Source: Pantoea dispersa (GTDB lineage Bacteria > Pseudomonadota > Gammaproteobacteria > Enterobacterales > Enterobacteriaceae). Taken from it: a stretch of 64,000 bases of DNA. The stretch spans positions 272,016 to 336,015 of the forward strand of contig NZ_SCKT01000005.1 in NCBI RefSeq assembly GCF_014155765.1, given 5' to 3'. Within the stretch, counting starts at the first letter, position 1. Each line of letters starts with the position of its first letter. Below the pieces are notes generated by a model. That model worked only from the letters and a program-made list of their open reading frames with translations, had not been told where the DNA came from and did not search any database. Of this stretch, positions 8,201-17,129 are shown one piece after another. Both the position numbers and the translations under genes were made by a program.

Positions 8201-9247
8201 ATGAAAAGCCGATTGCTGCTGGCGCTGACGCTGTTCGCCAGCCTGAGTACGCCGTTGTGGGCCGACGAAGGCGTCTCGTTTAGCCATAAAGACTGGGAGC
8301 TGGCTTGTGATAATACGCTGACCTGCCGCGCCGCCGGCTACAGCGCCGAAGAAGGCGCGGGCGGATCGGTTCTGCTGACGCGCGCCGGCGGGCCAGACAG
8401 CCTGACGCACGGGCGCGTGGTGCTGGCCGATACCGGCGACGATGATGCGCAGCAGGTAAATGCGCTGGCGCTGTGGATTGACGATCGCGCGCTGGGCGAA
8501 GTCAGCAAAGCGGAGAACGATGAGTGGACGCTAAGCGACGCGCAGACCCAGGCGCTGATCGCCGCCATCAAAGGCAGCGCCAGAGTAGAGTTTCGCGGTG
8601 CGGCCGAGCCGTTTGAGCTCTCCGGCAACGGGGCCTTTGCCACGCTGTTGAAAATGGACGAGGCGCAGAGACGGCTGAACACGCCGGGCGCGCTGGTGCG
8701 CAAGGGCAACCAGCCGGAGGCCAGCGTACCGGCGGCAGTGGCGATGCCGGTGATCCAGCAGGTCCATGTGCTGAAAGCCGCGCCGCGCCCGCTGACGCCA
8801 GATGAACTGGCACAGGTCAAGCCAAAGCTGATTGCCTCGCTGACCGATGACGACAGCTGTGACAATCTCGCGCCGTCCGACGATCAGCCAGAAGAGGGCG
8901 CAGAACCGCCTACGCTGACGCCGGTGGATGCGCAGCACGTGCTGATCGCCGCGCTGTGCTGGCGCGGGGCTTACAACGAAGGCTACGGTTTCTGGCTGCT
9001 GGATAACGCGCTGCAGGGCACGCCGCAGCTGATCACCGACTCCGGATCTGATTATCACGACGGCGTGATCAGCGAAGCGCAGAAAGGGCGCGGCATTGGT
9101 GACTGCTGGAGCACCGCTGCATGGGTGTGGGATGGCCGCCAGTTTGTGCAGAGCAGCGAGGCCACCACCGGCATGTGTCGTGCCATCCGCGCCGGCGGCG
9201 CATGGCAGCTGCCAACGCTGGTCACCGAAGTCAAACCGGCGGGGTAA
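8201..9247 (+). CDS. DUF1176-family secreted protein
   Basis: 348 residues with a Sec signal peptide (MKSRLLLALTLFASLSTPLWA, cleavage before DEG). The mature part matches the DUF1176 family: SHKDWELACDNTLTCRAAGY near its start and a paired-cysteine pattern (DDSCDN, ALCWRGAYNEGY, GDCWSTAAWVWDG). Predicted periplasmic, function unknown. Ribosome binding site GGGAGAG precedes the ATG. Expressed alone; the downstream TetR gene is convergent. Confidence 0.85.
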   Translation: MKSRLLLALTLFASLSTPLWADEGVSFSHKDWELACDNTLTCRAAGYSAEEGAGGSVLLTRAGGPDSLTHGRVVLADTGDDDAQQVNALALWIDDRALGEVSKAENDEWTLSDAQTQALIAAIKGSARVEFRGAAEPFELSGNGAFATLLKMDEAQRRLNTPGALVRKGNQPEASVPAAVAMPVIQQVHVLKAAPRPLTPDELAQVKPKLIASLTDDDSCDNLAPSDDQPEEGAEPPTLTPVDAQHVLIAALCWRGAYNEGYGFWLLDNALQGTPQLITDSGSDYHDGVISEAQKGRGIGDCWSTAAWVWDGRQFVQSSEATTGMCRAIRAGGAWQLPTLVTEVKPAG

Positions 9248-9280
9248 TGTTCAGCGCGCAACGCCGGGCGGCAGGGATGC

Positions 9281-9901
9281 TTAATCCGTCACGGATTTTG
9301 CCGCGTCCCACGCGGCCATGACGTGGGCGATGGCGGTATCGATCTGCGCGCCGTTGACGCCATCGCGCACCAGCACCGACACGCCAAGCAGAAAAGCGTC
9401 GAGGGCGATGGCGAGGGCGGCGGCATCAGTGTCGGCGCGCAGTTCGCCGCTGTCGATGCCGCGCTGCACGCAGGCCGTCATGCCTGCCAGCGTGCGGGCG
9501 CGTGAGCGCGCCAGCGGCTGCGTGACATCCGCGTGTTCGGCGGAAGGCGCACTCATCACGCCCAGGCCGACCATACAACCCAGCGGATGGCCGGACTCAC
9601 ACTGCATGCTGGCCGAGCGCCGCAGCGCGGTCTCCATTGCGGTACGGGGCGGCAGGCTGTTATCCCACAGCGGCTCCACCACCTGCGCGTAAGTCGACAG
9701 ATAGCGCTGCACACACTCCTGAAACAGTGCCTGCTTTGAGCCAAAGGCCGCGTAGAAGCTCGGTGCGGAAATACCGCCGGCAATTCCCGCCTTCAGCTGC
9801 GTTAACGATGTCGACTCATAACCGTGCTGCCAGAAAATCTTCATCGCCTGTTCAATGGCCGCATCACGATCGAACGTACGCGGCCGTCCCATAGTGGCCA
9901 T
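9281..9901 (-). CDS. TetR-family repressor of the adjacent efflux/hydrolase operon
   Basis: 206 residues. The N-terminal TetR helix-turn-helix is clear (DAAIEQAMKIFWQHGYEST then APSFYAAFGSKQALFQECV), followed by a helical ligand-binding domain. It is divergent from an MFS pump gene, and the 230-bp region between them has three copies of one operator-like sequence, one near its own start and two nearer the pump. It probably represses both itself and the pump and is released by a toxic compound. Confidence 0.9.
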   Translation of the reverse strand: MATMGRPRTFDRDAAIEQAMKIFWQHGYESTSLTQLKAGIAGGISAPSFYAAFGSKQALFQECVQRYLSTYAQVVEPLWDNSLPPRTAMETALRRSASMQCESGHPLGCMVGLGVMSAPSAEHADVTQPLARSRARTLAGMTACVQRGIDSGELRADTDAAALAIALDAFLLGVSVLVRDGVNGAQIDTAIAHVMAAWDAAKSVTD

Positions 9902-9931
9902 CTCAGTGCTCCGTTAAGCTCAATGGTTAAA

Positions 9932-9950
9932 TACTAATCGATACATAAGT
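9932..9950 (+). promoter_or_regulatory. TetR operator copy 1
   Basis: TACTAATCGATACATAAGT, about 30 bp upstream of the TetR start codon. Shares the core TACTRATCGRTACAT with the two sites at 9976-9994 and 10077-10095. Confidence 0.65.
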
Positions 9951-9975
9951 CGTTGACAACGGTCTCGCACGTCAA

Positions 9976-9994
9976 CTAATGTATCGATCAGTAT
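9976..9994 (-). promoter_or_regulatory. TetR operator copy 2
   Basis: Read on the minus strand this is TACTGATCGATACATTAG, the same core as copies 1 and 3 in reversed orientation. Confidence 0.65.
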
Positions 9995-10076
9995 ATATTT
10001 GTGCCGGCGGGCGGCGGATAGCGTATCCGCGGGGTTGTTCCTGAACCGTAACAGGTTGTCGCACTTCGCCAATTTA

Positions 10077-10095
10077 TATACTGATCGGTACATAT
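10077..10095 (+). promoter_or_regulatory. TetR operator copy 3
   Basis: ATACTGATCGGTACATATA, about 40-60 bp upstream of the MFS start. This is the copy best placed to block transcription of the pump gene. Confidence 0.65.
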
Positions 10096-10132
10096 AATTT
10101 CAACGACCGGCGCGCGCCTCACCTGCACGCTG

Positions 10133-11362
10133 ATGACATCGGGAACGCTGATTGTGACAATTTTGAATACCGCCGCGGATAAAACCCGGCCGCTACCGCT
10201 GGGCGCGTTGCTGGCGCTGGCCATGACCGGTTTTATCTGCATCATCACCGAAACCTTACCGGCCGGACTGCTGCCGCAGATGGCGGCGGGCCTTGGCATT
10301 TCCACCGCGCTGGCCGGGCAGACCGTGACCGTTTATGCGCTTGGCTCGCTGCTGGCGGCGATTCCGCTGACCATCGCCACTCAGGGCTGGCGCCGCCGTA
10401 ACGTGCTGTTGCTGGCTATCGTCGGTTTTCTGATTTTCAACTCCATCACCACGTTTTCGACCCACTTCGCACTGACGCTGGTGGCGCGCTTTTTCGCCGG
10501 CGCAGCGGCGGGACTCGCCTGGAGCCTGCTGGCCGGCTATGCGCGGCGCATGGTGCCGATCCAACAGCAGGGCAAAGCGCTTGCCGTGGCGATGGTCGGC
10601 ACGCCGATTGCGCTGGCGCTGGGCGTTCCCGTCGGCACCTGGCTGGGCACGGCGGTAGGCTGGCGCACGGCGTTCGGCATCATGTCGGCGCTGACGCTGC
10701 TGCTGATCGGCTGGGTGCTGCTGCGGGTGCCTGACTATCCGGGACAAAGCAGCGATCAACGTCTGCCGCTGCGCACGGTGTTCATGACGCCAGGCGTGCG
10801 TCCGGTGCTGGGCGTGGTGCTGGCGTGGATGACGGCGCACAACATTCTCTACACCTACATTGCGCCGTTCGTTACCCAGGCGGGTCTCGCCGGGCAGGTG
10901 GACAGCGTGCTGCTGGTGTTTGGCATCGCGGCGCTGGCGGCTATCGGCCTGGCCGGTCGCCTCGTCGATCACCACCTGCGCGTCGCCGTGCTCGGCAGTC
11001 TGGCGCTGTTTGCGCTGGTCTCGCTGCTGTTCGTCTGGCTGGCGCGCTTGCCGCTGCTGGTTTATGTCGGCGTGGCGTTGTGGGGGCTGACGTTTGGCGG
11101 GGCGGCCACGCTGCTGCAAACGGCACTGGCGGATGCGGCGGGCGAGGGCGCGGATGTGGCGCTGTCGATGAACGTGGTGGTGTGGAACAGCGCGATTGCC
11201 GGCGGCGGTCTGGCCGGTGGCGTGTTGCTTACTCACTGGGGCGTGGCGTCTTTCCCGCTGGCGCTGCTGCTGCTGCTGGCGATTGGCTTCCTCATCGCAC
11301 TGCAGGCGCGTCAGTACGGTTTCCAGCCCGGCGCGCGGCATCAGCGCGTACAAGGTCACTGA
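10133..11362 (+). CDS. MFS efflux transporter, DHA1 family
   Basis: About 409 residues (402 if the GTG at 10154, which has a better placed GGGAA ribosome binding site, is the start). Twelve hydrophobic segments; the first loop region reads [19 protein letters not shown] followed by [18 protein letters not shown], typical of the DHA1 drug/metabolite exporters related to AraJ and NepI. Divergent from a TetR gene with shared operators, and followed 55 bp later by an epoxide-hydrolase-like gene on the same strand. Substrate unknown, probably a xenobiotic that also induces the unit. Confidence 0.87.
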   Translation: MTSGTLIVTILNTAADKTRPLPLGALLALAMTGFICIITETLPAGLLPQMAAGLGISTALAGQTVTVYALGSLLAAIPLTIATQGWRRRNVLLLAIVGFLIFNSITTFSTHFALTLVARFFAGAAAGLAWSLLAGYARRMVPIQQQGKALAVAMVGTPIALALGVPVGTWLGTAVGWRTAFGIMSALTLLLIGWVLLRVPDYPGQSSDQRLPLRTVFMTPGVRPVLGVVLAWMTAHNILYTYIAPFVTQAGLAGQVDSVLLVFGIAALAAIGLAGRLVDHHLRVAVLGSLALFALVSLLFVWLARLPLLVYVGVALWGLTFGGAATLLQTALADAAGEGADVALSMNVVVWNSAIAGGGLAGGVLLTHWGVASFPLALLLLLAIGFLIALQARQYGFQPGARHQRVQGH

Positions 11363-11417
11363 CCTGCCGTGCGCACATGAAAATTTAAATAACTGTTTTA
11401 AATGGCATTATCACAAA

Positions 11418-12386
11418 ATGGAGATCAATCACGTGTTCAAAAAATTACTGTTAACCCTGCTGCTTGCTTCGGCCGCGCTGTTTTCCGCTGCCAGCACTGC
11501 CGCGGATGAATTCCCGCTGCCCGCCGGTTTCACCAGCAGCTATCAAACCGTGAATGGCGTGCGCCTGCATTATGTGAAGGGCGGCAGCGGACCGCTGGTG
11601 TACCTGGTGCACGGTTTCGGACAGACGTGGTACGAGTGGCACCAGCTAATGCCGGAACTGGCAAAAAATCACACCGTCGTGGCGGTGGATTTGCCGGGGC
11701 TGGGGCAGTCTGACGTGCCGCATTCGTATCGCGCCACCGATGTCGCGCCGCTGCTTTATCAGCTGGCACAACAGTTCGCTGGCGGCAAAAAGTTCGATCT
11801 GGTGGCGCACGATATTGGCATCTGGAATACCTATCCGCTGCTGGTGAAACATCAGGACAGCATCCGCCGCGCCATCTTCATGGAAGCGCCAATCCCGGAT
11901 GAAAGTATCTATCAGTTCCCGGCCTTTACGCCCGAAGGCGAATCCCTGGTGTGGCACTTCAGCTTCTTTGCGGCGCAGGGGCAGCTCGCTGAGCAGCTGA
12001 TCGCCGGTAAAGAGCGCCTGTTCTTCGAGCATTTCATCAAAGAACATGCCGCCAACAAAGCGGTGTTCACCCCGGCGCTGCTGGATATGTACAGCAAATC
12101 CTATGCAAAACCGCACAGCCTGAACGCCGCCTTTGAATATTACCGCGTGCTGAATCAGGGAGTGGCGGACAATAAAGTGCTTTCCCGCGAGAAAATTGCC
12201 GTGCCGATGCTGGCGATTGGCGGTGGCGGTCACGGCGGACTGGGTGCCTATGAGCAGCAGGTGGTCAGCCGCTACGCCTCGCACGTCACCGGCAAAGTAT
12301 TACCTGGCTGCGGTCACTGGTTACCTGAAGAGTGCCCCGCGCCGCTGAATGCGGCGGTAATGGAATTTCTCGCGTCCGGGAAATAA
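11418..12386 (+). CDS. secreted alpha/beta hydrolase of the epoxide hydrolase / haloalkane dehalogenase type
   Basis: 322 residues with an N-terminal signal peptide ([20 protein letters not shown]). The alpha/beta fold shows the HGFGQTW oxyanion-hole motif, a nucleophile elbow AHDIG with aspartate rather than serine, and the terminal base in GCGHWLPEE. An aspartate nucleophile is typical of epoxide hydrolases and haloalkane dehalogenases. Export to the periplasm is unusual but known in such families. It sits behind the TetR-controlled MFS pump, so the pair may detoxify one compound by hydrolysis and efflux. Confidence 0.85.
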   Translation: MEINHVFKKLLLTLLLASAALFSAASTAADEFPLPAGFTSSYQTVNGVRLHYVKGGSGPLVYLVHGFGQTWYEWHQLMPELAKNHTVVAVDLPGLGQSDVPHSYRATDVAPLLYQLAQQFAGGKKFDLVAHDIGIWNTYPLLVKHQDSIRRAIFMEAPIPDESIYQFPAFTPEGESLVWHFSFFAAQGQLAEQLIAGKERLFFEHFIKEHAANKAVFTPALLDMYSKSYAKPHSLNAAFEYYRVLNQGVADNKVLSREKIAVPMLAIGGGGHGGLGAYEQQVVSRYASHVTGKVLPGCGHWLPEECPAPLNAAVMEFLASGK

Positions 12387-12393
12387 CGCGGTG

Positions 12394-12421
12394 CGCAGGC
12401 CAGTTTTAGCGCTGGCCTGCG
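12394..12421. terminator. hairpin between convergent genes
   Basis: Perfect 10-bp stem CGCAGGCCAG / CTGGCCTGCG with an 8-base loop, between the convergent hydrolase and SEC-C genes. No U-tract follows on either strand, so this is terminator-like rather than a textbook terminator. Confidence 0.5.
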
Positions 12422-12435
12422 TTGACGTGAGCGTC

Positions 12436-13119
12436 TCAGGCTTTATTCAGGCAGCACTGCTTAAATTTTTTGCCGCTGCCGCACGGGCAGGGATCGTTGC
12501 GGCCGGTTTTTTCACCGGCAAAATGCGGCAGCTGCGGGGCCGGATCGGGCTGCGCCATGCGCTGTTCCTGCCAGTATTCGTGCAGTTCCAGCGCCGCCGG
12601 ACGAATCGCCTCGATGCTGGTCTCAAACGCGTCCGGGGTGAAGGCTTCACGCTGCGCCAGCTGCTCTTCACTGCCGTGCAGCGCAATCGCCTGCAGCGCC
12701 GGTTGCTGTGCCGCCGGCAGCTGCGACCAGTCCGCATCCAGCGCTACGCCGCGCATGTAGCCGTAGCACCAGTCTTCCACCACGGTAAACAGCTGGTCTT
12801 CCATCTCCTGCTCGCCGAACAGCGGATCGAACTGTTCCGGATACTCCGCCAGCCGCTCGGCGATGTCGTTGAAGTGCTGGAAAGTCAGCGCCATGAAGCG
12901 GTCCATTTCGCGTGCGTTCGCCCACTGAGGAATCTTTTTCTCACCGCCCCAGATCGCCACCAGCCATTCGCTCGGTTCGATGTCGTTCGGGCCGGAGAGC
13001 AGGGCGGTCAGCATGCCGTCCAGTTCGGCGGTGTCCACCACGGAGTGTTCGTTGCCATATTTTTCCAGCATGTCATCAAGCCAGTTCAGCTCTTTTTCGG
13101 TTAACGGACCCTGATTCAT
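12436..13119 (-). CDS. UPF0149/YecA-family protein with C-terminal SEC-C zinc motif
   Basis: 227 residues, close to E. coli YecA. The N-terminal two thirds is the UPF0149 helical domain; the last 25 residues are a SEC-C zinc-binding motif ([16 protein letters not shown]), the module at the end of SecA. SEC-C proteins are thought to bind ribosomes or other partners. The start at 13119 is chosen over a longer frame because it has an AGGAGA site 7 bp upstream and matches the family length; the upstream extension is arginine-rich and unlike the family. Confidence 0.87.
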   Translation of the reverse strand: MNQGPLTEKELNWLDDMLEKYGNEHSVVDTAELDGMLTALLSGPNDIEPSEWLVAIWGGEKKIPQWANAREMDRFMALTFQHFNDIAERLAEYPEQFDPLFGEQEMEDQLFTVVEDWCYGYMRGVALDADWSQLPAAQQPALQAIALHGSEEQLAQREAFTPDAFETSIEAIRPAALELHEYWQEQRMAQPDPAPQLPHFAGEKTGRNDPCPCGSGKKFKQCCLNKA

Positions 13120-13328
13120 CCGGCGTCTCCTGCGGTGTGCATTGGTGGGCAAAAATTGCTGGGCGCGATTATAGCGGCAGCGCGCCTGATTTACCGCTTT
13201 TTGCATATCGATAGCTGAAGTGCGCCTAAAAAGGAATCGCCATAACTTATGGCGCAACAGTATTGGCGGGAAACGGCGGCGAATGTCAGCGTAAACGCAG
13301 GATTTACCGATAGCGAGGAGACAACATC

Positions 13329-14345
13329 ATGGCGGATACCCTGCCAGTACTGGATCTGGCCCTGCTGGAATTACCGGACGCAGAGCAGGCAGCTTACCTG
13401 GCGCAGCTGCGGGAGACCGCGCGTGACGTCGGTTTCTTCTATCTGGTTAATCACGGCATCAACCCGCAATTGCTGCATAACGTGCAGAGTATCACGCGGG
13501 CGTTTTTTGCCCTGCCACAGGCGGAGAAGCAGCGCGTGGCAATGATCCACTCGCCGCATTTTCGCGGCTACAACCACGCCGGTGTGGAATACACCCGCGA
13601 CCAGCGCGATCAGCGTGAACAGTTTGATATCGGTGCCGAACGCGTGGCGCTGACGCTGCAGCCGGGCGATCCGGCGTGGAAACGGCTGCAGGGGCCCAAC
13701 TTATGGCCGGAGGCGTTACCGCAATTGCGTCCGGTGATGCACGCCTGGCAGCAGGCGATGACCGCCATCGCATTGCGCCTGCTGCGTGCCTTTGCCAAAG
13801 CGCTGGCGCTGCCGCCGGATGCGTTCGACGCGCTGTATGGCACCCAGCCCAATGAGCACATCAAGCTGATTCGTTATCCCGGCCAGGCGGCAGAAGCCAG
13901 CCAGCAGGGCGTCGGCGCGCACAAAGACTCCGGCTTCCTCACTTTTTTGCTGCAGGACGATCAGCCCGGTTTGCAGGTGGAAGTGTCACCCGGTCACTGG
14001 GTGGATGCGCTGCCGAAGCCGGGCGCGTTTGTGGTCAACATCGGTGAACTGCTGGAGATTGCCAGCAATGGGTATCTGCGCGCCACCGTGCACCGCGTGG
14101 TGTCGCCGCCGGCTAATCGTGAACGCGTGTCAATCGCTTTTTTCCTCGGTGCGCAGCTGGACGCCGAAGTACCGCTGTATCAGCTGCCGCCGCAGCTGGC
14201 GGCAGAAGCCCACGGCCCGACCAGCGATCCTGACAATCCGCTGCTGCGCGAAGTGGGCTGGAACTACCTCAAAGGGCGTCTGCGTTCCCATCGCGATGTG
14301 GCGCAGCGCTATTACGCTGATGCATTAAGCACAGTGAAATCATAA
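13329..14345 (+). CDS. 2-oxoglutarate/Fe(II)-dependent dioxygenase, isopenicillin N synthase-like
   Basis: 338 residues. The N-terminal DIOX_N domain begins LPVLDLALLEL and includes GFFYLVNHGI; the catalytic core has the metal-binding H-x-D in GAHKDSGFLTFLLQD (about residues 198-212), the distal histidine in ATVHRVV, and the 2-oxoglutarate-binding R-x-S in RVSIAFF. A cytoplasmic oxidase of a small molecule. It is followed 18 bp later by a MetQ-like binding-protein gene, so the two are probably one operon; the substrate may be the ligand of that protein. Confidence 0.87.
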   Translation: MADTLPVLDLALLELPDAEQAAYLAQLRETARDVGFFYLVNHGINPQLLHNVQSITRAFFALPQAEKQRVAMIHSPHFRGYNHAGVEYTRDQRDQREQFDIGAERVALTLQPGDPAWKRLQGPNLWPEALPQLRPVMHAWQQAMTAIALRLLRAFAKALALPPDAFDALYGTQPNEHIKLIRYPGQAAEASQQGVGAHKDSGFLTFLLQDDQPGLQVEVSPGHWVDALPKPGAFVVNIGELLEIASNGYLRATVHRVVSPPANRERVSIAFFLGAQLDAEVPLYQLPPQLAAEAHGPTSDPDNPLLREVGWNYLKGRLRSHRDVAQRYYADALSTVKS

Positions 14346-14363
14346 GAAACGTAAGGAAAGCCC

Positions 14364-15146
14364 ATGCAGAAAACGATGATAGCGTCACTGGCCCTGATGG
14401 CCCTGTTCAGCAGCGTGGCGTCCACCGCGGCACTGCGCGTGGCCGCCGATCCGGTGCCGCACAGTGAGATCCTCAACTACATCAAACAAACCGACAAACA
14501 GCTCGACCTGAAGGTCATCGAGCTTAACGGCAATTTAAACGCCAACGAGCTGCTGGCGCGTGGCGACGTCGATGCCAACTATTTCCAGCATGTGCCTTAT
14601 CTGCGCGATCAGGAAAAAGCGCTGGGCGAAAAATTTGCCGTGGTGGCGACCGTGCATATTGAGCCACTCGGGATTTACTCGCACAAAGTGAAATCACTGA
14701 AAGATCTGCCGGATGGTGCGCAGGTGGCGGTGCCCAACAACGTCACTAACCTGAGCCGCGCGCTCTATCTGCTGCAGGCCAACGGCCTGATTACGCTGAA
14801 AAGCCGCAGCGCCAGTACGCTGGCGACCACGGCGGATATCAGTGACAACCCGCACCATCTGAAGATCATTGAAGTTGAAGCGCCGCAGCTGCCGCGCGCG
14901 CTGGATGATGCGCAGCTGGCGATTATTAACGGTAACTATGCCCTGCAGGCCGGGCTGGTGCCGTCAAAAGACGCGCTGGCGCTGGAACAGGCAAAGGATA
15001 ATCCGTATGCCAACGTGCTGGTCACCACGCCAAAGCTGGCCAGCGACCCGCGCATTCTCGCGTTAGCGAAAGATCTCGAATCAAAACAAACTGCTGAATT
15101 TATCAACCAGCACTACAAAGGATCGGTTATCCCGGTTAATCAATAA
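14364..15146 (+). CDS. MetQ/NlpA-family periplasmic binding protein, orphan
   Basis: 260 residues with a cleavable signal peptide (MQKTMIASLALMALFSSVAST) and the Lipoprotein_9/MetQ domain (RVAADPVPHSEILNYIK, GDVDANYFQHVPYL, NNVTNLSRALYLLQ). Members bind methionine or related amino acids and dipeptides for an ABC importer. Unlike MetQ and NlpA there is no lipobox cysteine, so this copy should be soluble in the periplasm. No ABC ATPase or permease gene is adjacent. Co-oriented with a 2OG dioxygenase gene 18 bp upstream. Confidence 0.87.
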   Translation: MQKTMIASLALMALFSSVASTAALRVAADPVPHSEILNYIKQTDKQLDLKVIELNGNLNANELLARGDVDANYFQHVPYLRDQEKALGEKFAVVATVHIEPLGIYSHKVKSLKDLPDGAQVAVPNNVTNLSRALYLLQANGLITLKSRSASTLATTADISDNPHHLKIIEVEAPQLPRALDDAQLAIINGNYALQAGLVPSKDALALEQAKDNPYANVLVTTPKLASDPRILALAKDLESKQTAEFINQHYKGSVIPVNQ

Positions 15147-15152
15147 TGCCCG

Positions 15153-15179
15153 GCGCCACCAGCGGCTGACAGGTGGCGC
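15153..15179 (+). terminator. hairpin after the dioxygenase/binding-protein operon
   Basis: 8-bp perfect stem GCGCCACC / GGTGGCGC with an 11-base loop, 6 bp after the MetQ-like stop codon. No U-tract, so intrinsic termination is uncertain. Confidence 0.45.
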
Positions 15180-15254
15180 ACCCGCTGTTCTGTGGTATAT
15201 TTCGCCACCAACACCAGTGGCACCTGCTGCATAACATAAAAAATAACTTATCAA

Positions 15255-16595
15255 TTGATGGCTACTTCCCGCTTCGTCAGACTTCAGCGGCTGACGCTTT
15301 CTCGCGCATGGTTTCACCTGCGGCTGTCAGCCCTGTGTCTGCTGCTCAGCGGCTGCGGAACGCTGTCGCAAACGTCCGCGCCGGTGGGCGATCGCGTCTA
15401 TCTTTCCCACGCCTCCTTCCATGAAAACGTCGATGACATTGTGCGCCACTACATGCAGCAAAAGCAGGTGACCGGCATCAGCATCGCCATTATTCACCAG
15501 CGCGGCGCGCCGCAGTTTTACAGCTATGGCGTCACCGATGCGCGTCAGCGTTATCCCATCACGCCGGATACGCTGTTTGCGCTGGGCTCGCTGAGCAAAG
15601 GCGTTACCGCAGAGGTCATTATCGGGCTGGTGGATCGCGGCGAGCTGCACTGGAACGACACGCTGGCCACGCTGCTGCCGCGCGGCGTGCCGCTGAGTGA
15701 GGATGCAAAACGTATCACGCTGCTGCAGCTGGTCACGCACACCTCAGGGCTGCCGCGTCAGGATATGGATCTGCCGATGTTCCTGAAATTTATGGCTTAC
15801 CTGCGCAGCGGCGAAAATTTTTACGGCAATCTGGATAGCGATGCCGTGCTGAGTTATCTGGCCGATTTCAGCGCCCCCGCGCACCCGGCGGCGCAGTACT
15901 CCAATCTCGGCTATGCGCTGCTGGGCTATATTCTGCAGCATCGCCTGCATCAGGACATTGAAACGCTGGCGCAGCATCAGCTGTTTGGTCAGCTCGGCAT
16001 GACCAGCAGCAGCTTCCATCCGCAAACCCTGCGCGGCTATCCGTGGCGCGCGCTGGGCCACGCCGGCGATCAGCCGAAACTGATCGCGCGTGGTCAGCTG
16101 ACGCCGGACTGGGCCTTTCGCGGCAATATGGTGGCGGCCGCCAGCCTGTACAGCAATGCGCGCGATCTGATTCGCTACCTCGATGCGCATCTGCACAGCG
16201 ATGCACAGGGCGCGCTCGGTCAGGCGCTGGCGCAGGTTAATCATCCTTATGAGCAGCATGGCAACCAGGCGCAGAATATCGCCTGGGTAACCGATACCTA
16301 TGGTCAGCAGCAGATCACGTATCAGGTGGGGTATATTGGCGGTTATGCCAGTTTTATCGGCTACGATCGCGCCCACGGCAATGCCATCGTGGTGCTGCAG
16401 AATGCCTTCAACTGGAGCAACTATCTCGGCATTGCGCTGCTGCGTGATTTGGCGCGTAAAGATCGCCGGGATATGAACACGGTTGCTTGCAATTTTGCTG
16501 CTCAGCAAAGCGCGCCGCCTGAGGTATGCTGTGGAGCGAAATTTGACGCGCTAAGCGCGGCGCGGGAACCTTCCGCACGTGGCGCTTGTCAGTAA
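15255..16595 (+). CDS. lipoprotein serine hydrolase, class C beta-lactamase / esterase-like
   Basis: 446 residues. An N-terminal signal with lipobox LLSGC (Cys34) predicts a membrane-anchored lipoprotein. The Beta-lactamase (PF00144-like) domain has the nucleophile motif S112-LS-K115 (GSLSKG) and the tyrosine motif Y-S-N (QYSNLGYALLG). The family includes penicillin-binding-protein-like DD-peptidases and esterases; nothing here shows true beta-lactamase activity. The C-terminal 50 residues are cysteine-containing and probably unfolded. No partner genes nearby. Confidence 0.83.
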   Translation: MMATSRFVRLQRLTLSRAWFHLRLSALCLLLSGCGTLSQTSAPVGDRVYLSHASFHENVDDIVRHYMQQKQVTGISIAIIHQRGAPQFYSYGVTDARQRYPITPDTLFALGSLSKGVTAEVIIGLVDRGELHWNDTLATLLPRGVPLSEDAKRITLLQLVTHTSGLPRQDMDLPMFLKFMAYLRSGENFYGNLDSDAVLSYLADFSAPAHPAAQYSNLGYALLGYILQHRLHQDIETLAQHQLFGQLGMTSSSFHPQTLRGYPWRALGHAGDQPKLIARGQLTPDWAFRGNMVAAASLYSNARDLIRYLDAHLHSDAQGALGQALAQVNHPYEQHGNQAQNIAWVTDTYGQQQITYQVGYIGGYASFIGYDRAHGNAIVVLQNAFNWSNYLGIALLRDLARKDRRDMNTVACNFAAQQSAPPEVCCGAKFDALSAAREPSARGACQ

Positions 16596-16634
16596 ATGGG
16601 ACAGTTAAATAATTAACCAGAGTGGAAATCACCA

Positions 16635-17129
16635 ATGCGCAGGACACACGTCACCCTTCTTTCAGCAGGAATTTTTCTGGGCGCTTTAAGCCTGACGCCA
16701 GCAGCACTGGCAGAAGGTGAGCAAACCGATAGCGTACCGATGCCGCCGCAGGTGCAGCAAACCGCACCGGACGCCTCAGCGCCAGCGGCCACCAGCGATG
16801 CGCCCGCCAGCAGTGAACCGGCAGAATCCAGTGGCGATGTTGCGCCGATTCGCCCGTCACAAAACGGTCCGGGTGAAGCGCCATCCGCCGCCAATAATTA
16901 CGATCTGCACACCATCATCATCGATTACAAAGAGTATAAAGTCGGTGACGTCGTGCCGGATGAGTACCGTAAAAAGCAGTACACCATCGTTGAGTGGCAG
17001 CCGCGCCACCTGCCTGCACCGCAGGAAGGCACGCACTGGGCTTACATCAACGCTAACTACATCCTGATCACCGACGACAGCGGCAAGATCGTGATGGGCA
17101 AATCCGGCGACATTTTCTTCAAGGGTTAA
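16635..17129 (+). CDS. RcnB-family periplasmic protein
   Basis: 164 residues with a signal peptide (cleavage after ALA), a proline/alanine-rich linker (about residues 28-85) and a C-terminal RcnB domain: YKVGDVVPDEYRKKQYTI, then WQPRHLPAPQEGTHW and a closing DYILI-type strand. E. coli RcnB modulates nickel/cobalt export; many paralogues in Enterobacterales have no assigned role and no metal exporter is adjacent here. Its 3' end overlaps the convergent MocR gene by 11 bp. Confidence 0.8.
   Translation: MRRTHVTLLSAGIFLGALSLTPAALAEGEQTDSVPMPPQVQQTAPDASAPAATSDAPASSEPAESSGDVAPIRPSQNGPGEAPSAANNYDLHTIIIDYKEYKVGDVVPDEYRKKQYTIVEWQPRHLPAPQEGTHWAYINANYILITDDSGKIVMGKSGDIFFKG

Noticed and set aside
12391-13104. 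237-codon frame antisense to the SEC-C gene
   Set aside because: The opposite strand carries the complete UPF0149/SEC-C protein with its zinc motif; this frame is a shadow.
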